A program made the position numbers and the translations under genes. A stretch of 49,020 nucleotides of DNA from positions 1-49,020 of the forward strand of contig CAISIK010000093.1 in the NCBI GenBank assembly GCA_903885375.1, given 5' to 3'. Of the stretch, positions 33,009 to 39,637 are shown piece by piece; positions within the stretch are counted from its first letter, which is position 1; each line of letters opens with the position of its first letter. The DNA is from an uncultured Pseudomonadota bacterium. GTDB taxonomy: Bacteria > Myxococcota_A > UBA796 > SXON01. Below the pieces are notes generated by a model. The model was not told where the DNA came from and did not search any database. It worked only from the letters and a program-made list of their open reading frames with translations.

Positions 33009-33476
33009 TCAGATCTTGGAGCGCACGAGCAGAGACATGTCGACGATCGTCTCGATGGGCCCTGCGCGCGAACCGGTCACGCGCAAGGTGACGTCGGCGT
33101 CGGGGGGCAGGGCCGGAAGCTGGCATTCGAGCCTCACTTCGCAATCGCCCGAGTGGGTGCTGCCGACCGTGCGCGAGGCGCCGCACACCGAATAGCTGGC
33201 GGTGCCGGTGTCGCAAGCGATGTGCCCTGGCGACTGGCCGGCGTGCATCACGTCGATTTCGAAATGGATCGGGAGCTTGCTGTAGCGACCGCCGCTCCAC
33301 ATACCGTCGAGCGAGACCCAAAGCTCGGGCGGCGTGGCGGTCGAGAGAAACCTGGCCTCGGCGGTCCCGGGGCCGCGCAACTCGGCACGCGCCAGAAGCG
33401 GGCCGCGACTCGCGCAGGCGGCGAGAGAGGCAGATGCAATCGCCGTGCAAACGAGGCGGAATCGGGCGTTGCGCAT
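33009..33476 (-). CDS. Small lipoprotein of unknown function
   Basis: This 155-residue protein has a typical lipoprotein signal (MRNARFRLVCTAIASASLAAC, lipobox at about 18-21). The mature part is beta-rich with four Cys (IACDTG, SVCGAS, DCEVRLECQ), suggesting disulfides and an envelope location. No family was recognised. It lies 17 bases after the E2-like gene and probably shares its transcript. It is convergent with the pirin gene; the 74-base gap shows no clear terminator. Confidence 0.75.
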   Translation of the reverse strand: MRNARFRLVCTAIASASLAACASRGPLLARAELRGPGTAEARFLSTATPPELWVSLDGMWSGGRYSKLPIHFEIDVMHAGQSPGHIACDTGTASYSVCGASRTVGSTHSGDCEVRLECQLPALPPDADVTLRVTGSRAGPIETIVDMSLLVRSKI

Positions 33477-33493
33477 CAGGTCGGTCTTCGCCC

Positions 33494-34450
33494 CTACGCG
33501 TCGGGCTTGTCCCACTCGGGGTTCGGCCACATCGGCTTCGCATCGCTGCCATCTGCCGCGGTGCAGCCGAGGAAACGTTCCGGATCCCGCAGGACGCGCA
33601 GCACGGCATCGATGCCATGGCGGGCGCCGAGGCCGTGATCGATGCGCTCGTCGAAGCTGAAGCGGATGGGCATGCGGGGGCGCACGACCACCTCGCCGTT
33701 CTCCACCATCGGGGCGAGCTCGGTCTTGCCGAACATGATGAAGAGCGGGCAATTGCCGTACTCGTAGAGGTGGTGGTAGCCCGGGCCCATGTTGAGGCTG
33801 CCGAGGTTGGCCACGAAGATGCTGGAGTGCATCGGGTCGTCCTTGATGAAGAACCCGGGGAGCACGTTGTAGTAGTTCGCGAGGTTGATCGCCTTCGCCG
33901 CCACGGCGAGGAGCGGCCGGGGGAGGAGGTTGAAGAGGTCGAGCTCCTTGTCGCCCGAGGTCTTCTTGCCGCTGCGTTCCTCGCTGATGCCGCCGTTGAG
34001 CCGATCGCACCACTGCTTGAAGGTTTCGCCGTCCACGAACTCCTTCTTCACGGTGCCGATCTTGGCCTCCCGATCGAGTCGCGTGCGGAGCATCGAGAAG
34101 GTGAGCCACAGGCCCTTGCGCTGGTACAGGCGACGCCCCTCCACGAAGCGGTTCATGTTCGGGGTGGCGGCCAGGCCGATGCCGACGGCGGCCACCGTGG
34201 CGTGGGTGGTGCCCGAGCCGCAGGTCTCCTTCACCTTGTCCAGCCAGGCGTTGAACTTCGTCGCGTCGATCGCCGCGTCGAAGTACACGACCGACTCGTT
34301 CCGCGTGGGCATCAGGTACTGCATGATGCGCCGGTAGGGCGGCACGTTGACGAGCGTGCCATCCGGGCGCGAGGTCTTGAACTCGAGCAGGAGCCAGAGC
34401 GCAACGAGGACGCCCGCGACGATGAGGGGAGTGGTCATGCGGCCGCTCAT
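33494..34450 (-). CDS. Membrane-anchored protein with 2-oxoacid dehydrogenase E2-like (CAT-fold) domain and altered active site
   Basis: This 318-residue protein has one N-terminal membrane helix (about 7-24). A domain resembling the acyltransferase core of E2 follows (PMHSSIFVANLGSLNMGPGYHHLYEYGN, shown as key landmarks SSIFVANLGSL and GPGYHHL, then MFGK). The usual active-site motif FDHRxxDG appears as FDERIDHG: the catalytic His is Glu, and a His takes the place of the Asp. No lipoyl or peripheral-subunit-binding domain is present, and no E1/E3 genes are nearby. It is probably an acyltransferase-related envelope protein rather than a part of a dehydrogenase complex. The start could also be the ATG four codons later. 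It is followed by a small lipoprotein gene. Confidence 0.7.
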   Translation of the reverse strand: MSGRMTTPLIVAGVLVALWLLLEFKTSRPDGTLVNVPPYRRIMQYLMPTRNESVVYFDAAIDATKFNAWLDKVKETCGSGTTHATVAAVGIGLAATPNMNRFVEGRRLYQRKGLWLTFSMLRTRLDREAKIGTVKKEFVDGETFKQWCDRLNGGISEERSGKKTSGDKELDLFNLLPRPLLAVAAKAINLANYYNVLPGFFIKDDPMHSSIFVANLGSLNMGPGYHHLYEYGNCPLFIMFGKTELAPMVENGEVVVRPRMPIRFSFDERIDHGLGARHGIDAVLRVLRDPERFLGCTAADGSDAKPMWPNPEWDKPDA

Positions 34451-34506
34451 AGGCCGTTTTCCGGCGGCCGGCCAGAGGAGCGCGGCGCCTGCGCTACGTT
34501 GTGGGC

Positions 34507-35412
34507 ATGCGCTACGAAGGGAAGCTCTACCGGCCGCCGAGCGAGGCGCACAGCTACATCCTGCAGGCCACGATCGGCTGCAGCTGGAACAACTGCACCT
34601 ACTGCGACATGTACCGCGAGAAGGTGTTCCGGCTGCGGGGGATCGCAGACGTCCTCGATGACGTGGCCGAGGCCGGCCGACGCTTCGGCCCGCGCGTGGA
34701 AAAGGTCTTCGTTGCCGACGGGGATGCGCTGGTCATGCCCATGGACCACTGGCGGGTGATCCTCCCGGCGCTCGCCGCCGCCTTCCCGGGCCTGCGCCAG
34801 GTGTCCTGCTACGCGATGGCCTCGAACGTGTTGGAGAAGACGCCGGGCGAGCTCGAGGAGCTGCGGCGGAGCGGGCTCACGCTCGTGTACATGGGGCCGG
34901 AGAGCGGCGACGAGACCACCCTCCGACGGCTGGCGAAGCAGCCCCGCCCGGCGGAGGTGTCGAGGTCGGCCGCCTACCTGTACGACGCCCACGTGGCGGC
35001 CTCGGCGCGGGCCCGGGCGTCGGGAATCGCGGTCTCCGCGATCTTCCTCCTCGGCGCGGGTGGCGTGGCACGGACGGTCGAGCACGCTCGTGAGAGCGCG
35101 CGCCTCGCCACCGACATGAACCCCGAGTTCCTCGCGGCGCTCACGTTGACGGTGGTGCCCGGCACGCCGATCGCGCGTACGGCCAGCCACCAGGGCTTCG
35201 TCCTGCCGGGTGCGGCCGGCCTCCTCACCGAGCTGCGCACCTTCGTGGGCGAGGCCCGCCCCACCGACGCGCTCTTCCGCACCAACCACGCGAGCAACTA
35301 CCTCCCCCTGGCCGGCCGCCTCCCCGGCGATGCCGACCGGATGGTGCGGGCCATCGATGCCGCGCTCGCCGGGAACGTGCCGCTGCGGCCGGAGTGGGCG
35401 CGGGGGCTGTGA
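34507..35412 (+). CDS. Radical SAM Fe-S oxidoreductase, unknown substrate
   Basis: This 301-residue protein has the cluster-binding motif CSWNNCTYC near residue 27 (Cx4CxxC spacing, found in a known subgroup of radical SAM proteins with IGCxxNxCTFCxMY). Later come VFVADGDALVM, LTLVYMGPESG and TLTVVPGTPI, which fit the SAM barrel. No B12-binding or SPASM domain is present. The substrate and product are unknown. ATG 34507 was preferred to the GTG two codons earlier. It is divergent from the E2-like gene (56 bases) and convergent with glyoxalase II (9-base gap). Confidence 0.85.
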   Translation: MRYEGKLYRPPSEAHSYILQATIGCSWNNCTYCDMYREKVFRLRGIADVLDDVAEAGRRFGPRVEKVFVADGDALVMPMDHWRVILPALAAAFPGLRQVSCYAMASNVLEKTPGELEELRRSGLTLVYMGPESGDETTLRRLAKQPRPAEVSRSAAYLYDAHVAASARARASGIAVSAIFLLGAGGVARTVEHARESARLATDMNPEFLAALTLTVVPGTPIARTASHQGFVLPGAAGLLTELRTFVGEARPTDALFRTNHASNYLPLAGRLPGDADRMVRAIDAALAGNVPLRPEWARGL

Positions 35413-35421
35413 GCCGTTCGC

Positions 35422-36102
35422 TCAGTACCGATCCCGCCTCGAACGCAGCTCGGCGAAGGTGGGGAGCCCCGGTGCGCGGCCCACGGCGGCCGCCACGGCC
35501 GGGTCGTCGGCGCGGAGGAAGAGGTTGGTGGACCGCTCCTCGTCCATGGCGACGGGCGGCGGGCGCGGGGTGCGGGCCATCGGCAACACCGTCTCGCTGA
35601 ACGCGAGGTTGCGGGCGGCGTAGTCGTGCCCGAACCAGAGCGAAGTGCTGCCCGGCAGCGCGCGGAGCCGCAGGAGCGAGTCGTACATGCGCTCCGCCGT
35701 CTCTTCGAACAGGCGGCCACAGCCCATCGCGAAGAGGGTGTCGCCCGTGAAGGCGTGCCCGCCGCCCTCGGGGAGGTGGAAGGTGAGCGCGTCGACCGTG
35801 TGGCCGGGCACCGCCAGGATGCGCGCGCCGTCGATCTCGTCGCCCTCGCCCACCGCGTCGGTGAGCCCCGCGATGGGCCGGCGGCCGCTGCCGTACACGC
35901 GCAGGCCGGGGAAGCGGCGGGCGAGCTCCGGCACACCGCCCACGTGGTCGGCGTGGTGGTGGGTGCACCACACCGCGCGCAGGGGGGCGCCGGCCAGGCG
36001 TTCGAGCACCGGCGCGGCCTCCGAAGGGTCCACCACGACGCCGAGCTCCGGCAGCCAGTAGGCGTAGTTGTCAGTGAGGCAGGGGATCGGTTCGACGCGC
36101 AT
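35422..36102 (-). CDS. gloB: Hydroxyacylglutathione hydrolase (glyoxalase II)
   Basis: This 226-residue metallo-beta-lactamase-fold protein has the zinc motif THHHADH, GHT, FTGDTLF and FGHDY, and the N-terminal TDNYAYWL typical of glyoxalase II. It should hydrolyse S-lactoylglutathione (or a related thioester) to lactate and glutathione in methylglyoxal detoxification. It is slightly shorter than the usual 250 residues. The ATG at 36102 was chosen because TDNY normally lies about 10 residues from the start; a longer frame begins at 36156. It is divergent from the aminotransferase gene (68 bases) with no operon partner. Confidence 0.88.
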   Translation of the reverse strand: MRVEPIPCLTDNYAYWLPELGVVVDPSEAAPVLERLAGAPLRAVWCTHHHADHVGGVPELARRFPGLRVYGSGRRPIAGLTDAVGEGDEIDGARILAVPGHTVDALTFHLPEGGGHAFTGDTLFAMGCGRLFEETAERMYDSLLRLRALPGSTSLWFGHDYAARNLAFSETVLPMARTPRPPPVAMDEERSTNLFLRADDPAVAAAVGRAPGLPTFAELRSRRDRY

Positions 36103-36170
36103 CGGGGCGCCGTATCCGGTGGCCCGGGCGGGGGAGATCGCATAGACGCCGACCAATCCTGGAACCCCCG

Positions 36171-37487
36171 ATGTCGCGCCGCCCCGTCTTGAAGACCGAG
36201 TTGCCGGGACCGGTTGCCGCGGGCCTGATCTCCCGCAGCGATCGGGCCATTTCCACGAGCTACACCCGTGACCATCCGCTGGTCGCGGAGCGCGGCGAAG
36301 GCGTGTGGATCATCGACCCCGATGGCAACGAGTTCCTCGACATGTCCGCGGGCATCGCCGTCACGAGCACCGGCCATTGCCACCCGCGCGTGGTGGCGGC
36401 CATCCAGGAGCAAGCGGCCAAGCTCATCCACATGAGCGGCACCGACTTCTACTACCCGGTGCAGGGGCGCCTCGCGCACCGCCTCGTCGGCATGCAGCCC
36501 GTCCGTGGGGAGGGCTGCCGCGTGTACTTCGGCAACAGCGGAGCCGAAGCCAACGAGGCGGCGATGAAGCTCGCGCGCTGGGCCACGGGCCGAAAGCACT
36601 TCGTCGCTTTCCTCGACAGCTTCCACGGCCGCACCTACGGCGCGATGTCGCTCACCGCGAGCAAGGCCCGCCAGCGCGAGGGCTTCGGCCCCTTCCTGCC
36701 CGTCACTCACACCGTGTACCCCGACCCGTACCGGATGGGCGAGCGCGCCACGGCCATGGCCATGGAGCACCTCGAAACGTTGTTCCGCACCATCTGCCCG
36801 CCCTCGGATGTGGCGGCGATCTTCGTGGAGCCCGTCCAGGGCGAGGGCGGCTACATCGTGCCCCCGGCCGACTTCCTCCCCGCCCTCCGCGCCCTCTGCG
36901 ATGCCCATGGGATCCTGCTGGTCTTCGACGAGGTGCAGGCCGGCATGGGCCGCACCGGGAAGATGTTCGCGCACGACCACTTCGACGTGCAGCCCGACAT
37001 CCTCACGCTGGCCAAGGGGATCGCCAGCGGTCTGCCGATCTCGGCCACCCTCGCGAGCGAAAACATCATGAAGTGGAAGCCCGGCTCCCACGCGAGCACC
37101 TTCGGCGGCAACCCCGTCGCCTGCGCAGCCGCCAACGCCACCCTCGACCTCCTGCAGGAGTCGCTCGTGCAGAACGCGGCCGAGGTCGGCGCGAAGATGA
37201 TGGACATGCTCCGGGTGGCGGTGGGCGATCACCCCAACGTGGGCGACATCCGTGGCCTCGGCCTCATGATCGGCGTCGAGCTCGTGGTCGACAAGCAGGG
37301 CCGCGGGCGCGCGGCCGACCTCCGCAACGCCGTCGTGATGGATTGCTTCCACCGATCCGGCATGGTCATCCTCGGCGCGGGCCAGAACACGGTACGCTTC
37401 TGCCCCGCCCTCACGCTCACGGAGCAGGAAGCCGCCACGGCGGTGGAGCTGTTCGCCACGTCCCTCAACGCTCTCGCCCCGGTGTAG
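36171..37487 (+). CDS. gabT: Class III aminotransferase, GabT/DavT type
   Basis: This 438-residue PLP enzyme has the class III aminotransferase hallmarks: DPDGNEFLDMSAGIAV, GHCHPRVV, FGNSGAEANEAAMKLAR, FHGRTYGAMS, VEPVQGEGGY, FDEVQAGMGRTG, and the PLP-binding Lys282 in LAKGIASG. The pattern fits 4-aminobutyrate or 5-aminovalerate aminotransferases rather than acetylornithine ones. The next gene, a glutaryl-CoA dehydrogenase starting two bases after its stop, favours the 5-aminovalerate (lysine degradation) role, giving glutarate semialdehyde. The semialdehyde dehydrogenase and CoA ligase are not in the window. GGAA lies upstream of the ATG. Confidence 0.85.
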   Translation: MSRRPVLKTELPGPVAAGLISRSDRAISTSYTRDHPLVAERGEGVWIIDPDGNEFLDMSAGIAVTSTGHCHPRVVAAIQEQAAKLIHMSGTDFYYPVQGRLAHRLVGMQPVRGEGCRVYFGNSGAEANEAAMKLARWATGRKHFVAFLDSFHGRTYGAMSLTASKARQREGFGPFLPVTHTVYPDPYRMGERATAMAMEHLETLFRTICPPSDVAAIFVEPVQGEGGYIVPPADFLPALRALCDAHGILLVFDEVQAGMGRTGKMFAHDHFDVQPDILTLAKGIASGLPISATLASENIMKWKPGSHASTFGGNPVACAAANATLDLLQESLVQNAAEVGAKMMDMLRVAVGDHPNVGDIRGLGLMIGVELVVDKQGRGRAADLRNAVVMDCFHRSGMVILGAGQNTVRFCPALTLTEQEAATAVELFATSLNALAPV

Positions 37488-37489
37488 CC

Positions 37490-38656
37490 ATGCGCAAGTT
37501 TGATGGTGTCGACTTCTACAACCTCGACGGTCTCCTGAGCGACGAGGAGAAGGCCGTGCGCGAGGCCGTGCGCGGCTGGGTGGATGACAACGTGATCCCC
37601 ATCATCGAGCAGCACTGCCGGGCGGGCACGTTCCCCCGCCCCCTCGTGCGCCAGATGGGCGAGATGGGCCTGCTCGGCGTGAACCTGCACGGCTACGGCT
37701 GCGCGGGCATGAGCAACGTGGCCTACGGCCTCGTGTGCCAGGAGCTGGAGCGCGGCGACAGCGGCATCCGCAGCTTCGCGAGCGTGCAGGGCTCGCTCGT
37801 GATGTTCCCCATCTGGAAGCACGGCACCGAGGAGCAGAAGCAGAAGTACCTGCCCAAGATGGCCTCGGGCGAGTTCATCGGCTGCTTCGGCCTCACCGAG
37901 CCCGACTTCGGCAGCAACCCCGGCGGCATGGTCACCAAGGCCGTCGATGATGGCGACAGCTACGTGCTCAACGGCGCGAAGATGTGGATCACCAACGGCA
38001 CCATCAGCGACCTCGCGGTGGTCTGGGCCAAGCTCGACGGCGTGATCCGCGGCTTCATCGTGGAGGCGGGCGACCCCGGCTTCTCCGCCCCGGAGATGCA
38101 CGGCAAGCACTCGCTGAAGGCGAGCGTCACCAGCGAGCTCGTGTTCCAGGACTGCCGCATCCCGAAGGACCGCATCCTCCCGCACGTGTCCGGGCTGAAG
38201 GGCCCCTTCTCCTGCCTCAACAACGCGCGCTACGGCATCGCGTGGGGCGCGCTCGGCGCGGCGATGGCCTGCTTCCACTCGGCGCGGGAGTACAGCCTCA
38301 CCCGCATCCAGTTCGGCAAGCCCATCGCGAGCTTCCAGCTCATCCAGAACAAGCTGGCGTGGATGCTCCGGGAGATCACCAAGGGGCAGCTCCTCGCGCT
38401 CCAGCTCGGACGGATGAAGGACAACGGCACGATGATCCCCGAGCACGTGTCGCTCGCCAAGATGAACAACGTGGACATCGCGCTCGAGATCGCGCGCGTG
38501 GCTCGCGACATCCACGGCGCCAACGGCATCCTCGACGAGTACCCGGTGATGCGCCACATGGCGAACCTCGAGTCCGTGAAGACCTACGAGGGCACCCACG
38601 ACATCCACAACCTGATCCTCGGCCGCTGGATCACCGGGCTGCAGGCGTTCGAGTAG
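37490..38656 (+). CDS. gcdH: Glutaryl-CoA dehydrogenase
   Basis: This 388-residue acyl-CoA dehydrogenase fits the glutaryl-CoA subgroup. RSFASVQGSLVM carries the substrate-binding Arg region; FGLTEPDFGSNPGGM and MWITNG are the FAD contacts; and NLESVKTYEGTHDIHNLILGR, cited here by its core TYEGTHD, contains the catalytic Glu367 and the typical GcdH ending ITGLQAF. The enzyme oxidises and decarboxylates glutaryl-CoA to crotonyl-CoA in lysine and tryptophan degradation, passing electrons to ETF. Its length is normal for the family. It is translationally close to the aminotransferase (TAG-CC-ATG), suggesting one operon. Confidence 0.92.
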   Translation: MRKFDGVDFYNLDGLLSDEEKAVREAVRGWVDDNVIPIIEQHCRAGTFPRPLVRQMGEMGLLGVNLHGYGCAGMSNVAYGLVCQELERGDSGIRSFASVQGSLVMFPIWKHGTEEQKQKYLPKMASGEFIGCFGLTEPDFGSNPGGMVTKAVDDGDSYVLNGAKMWITNGTISDLAVVWAKLDGVIRGFIVEAGDPGFSAPEMHGKHSLKASVTSELVFQDCRIPKDRILPHVSGLKGPFSCLNNARYGIAWGALGAAMACFHSAREYSLTRIQFGKPIASFQLIQNKLAWMLREITKGQLLALQLGRMKDNGTMIPEHVSLAKMNNVDIALEIARVARDIHGANGILDEYPVMRHMANLESVKTYEGTHDIHNLILGRWITGLQAFE

Positions 38657-38704
38657 CGCGACGGCCGGCTGACCGGCTGCCGCCGCCTGATCGGCTTCCG
38701 CCGG

Positions 38705-39244
38705 TCAGCGCGGGGGCCGCGCGGCCTCGGACGTGTCGAACTCGACGGTGCGCTCCTCGCCGATCGGCGGAAGGTCGGCGCGAGGGGCGGCCGGCATGTT
38801 TTCGCTCGCCGGCCGTACGGCACGAAGCGCGCCCATCGTCTGCTCCCGCGGGCTCGCCGCGCCCGGGGCCCAGGACTGCGATTCGGTGATGCCGGAAAAG
38901 TCGGTGAAGGTGCCCCCATCGATGAGGGAGCGACGCCAATGCATCCACCGCTCGCGATCCTCCTCCGCGGGCTCGACGAGCAGGACGAGCTGGCGGGGTT
39001 GCTCATCCGACGCGGTGGGCAGGAGGCGGCCGGCGGTGACCTGCCACAAGCAACTCCCCAGCAGCGCGCCGAGCTCCACCCGAATCGAAGCCGAGGCCCC
39101 GAGGGGAAGCTCGGTGGGCAACTCGATGACCGCGCGGTCTCCCTCCAGCACACGGAGGACGCCGAACTGCATCCCCTCCTCGGAACGGATGGCAACGGCG
39201 GCGTTGGCGCGTACACGTGCCTTGAGTTCGAAAGGTTCAAGCAT
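38705..39244 (-). CDS. Possible PilZ-like protein
   Basis: This 179-residue soluble protein opens with a small beta-barrel-like domain at about 5-85 (KARVRANAAVAIRSEEG, VLRVLEGDRAVIELP, SIRVELG, CLWQVTAGRLLP) that resembles PilZ-like folds of Myxococcota. The canonical c-di-GMP motifs RxxxR and D/NxSxxG are not clear. The tail from about 100 is low-complexity, Pro/Ala-rich. The start is uncertain; ATG 39244 has no clear ribosome site, and longer frames with GTG exist. It is convergent with gcdH and divergent from a small gene. It may be a hypothetical protein of another family. Confidence 0.45.
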   Translation of the reverse strand: MLEPFELKARVRANAAVAIRSEEGMQFGVLRVLEGDRAVIELPTELPLGASASIRVELGALLGSCLWQVTAGRLLPTASDEQPRQLVLLVEPAEEDRERWMHWRRSLIDGGTFTDFSGITESQSWAPGAASPREQTMGALRAVRPASENMPAAPRADLPPIGEERTVEFDTSEAARPPR

Positions 39245-39351
39245 GGCTGGTAGGTAGTCGCCACTCCGCGGTGAGTCAACGCCGACTTGCGACGATTCAC
39301 CTCGCCCCCTGCCCGCGGCCTGCGACAAACCTTCACCGCCCTCGATTGTTT

Positions 39352-39367
39352 TCTTGACGTGTCAAGA
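39352..39367. promoter_or_regulatory. Operator-like inverted repeat containing a -35-like TTGAC
   Basis: TCTTGAC and GTCAAGA are perfect 7-base arms separated by GT, in the 156-base gap between divergent genes and about 34 bases before the small ORF start. The TTGACG inside could be a -35 box (a weak CACGAT lies 17 bases downstream), so a repressor site on the promoter is plausible. Confidence 0.45.
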
Positions 39368-39400
39368 TGAGCGCGTCACGATCGGAGAGGAGTTGAACCT

Positions 39401-39610
39401 ATGGACCTCGACACCCTGCCGTTCGACGAGCTTCGTTCCCTCCACACCGCCCTCGCGGTGCCCAACGGTCCCGCCGCCCCGCGCGAGATGCTGCGCCAGG
39501 CCGACGTCGGCTTCCACGTGGAGGTACACACCCACGACCCGGGCGCGCTCGCCATGGAGCCCAGCGCCCGCGACCAGCGCGGGCCCGTGGTGATGCTCAG
39601 CTTCGGGTGA
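39401..39610 (+). CDS. Small protein of unknown function
   Basis: This 69-residue ORF has an AGGAG eight bases before its ATG and follows an operator-like inverted repeat. The sequence (MDLDTLPFDELRSL, FHVEVHTHDPGAL, ending VVMLSFG) has no membrane segment, no Cys and no recognised family. It has two His in VHTHD that might bind metal, but this is weak. It is convergent with the CHAT protease gene (27 bases). The ribosome site and promoter-like element are the main support; it could still be spurious. Confidence 0.55.
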   Translation: MDLDTLPFDELRSLHTALAVPNGPAAPREMLRQADVGFHVEVHTHDPGALAMEPSARDQRGPVVMLSFG

Positions 39611-39637
39611 GCCCGCGGCGAGCGCCCGCAGCCCTGC

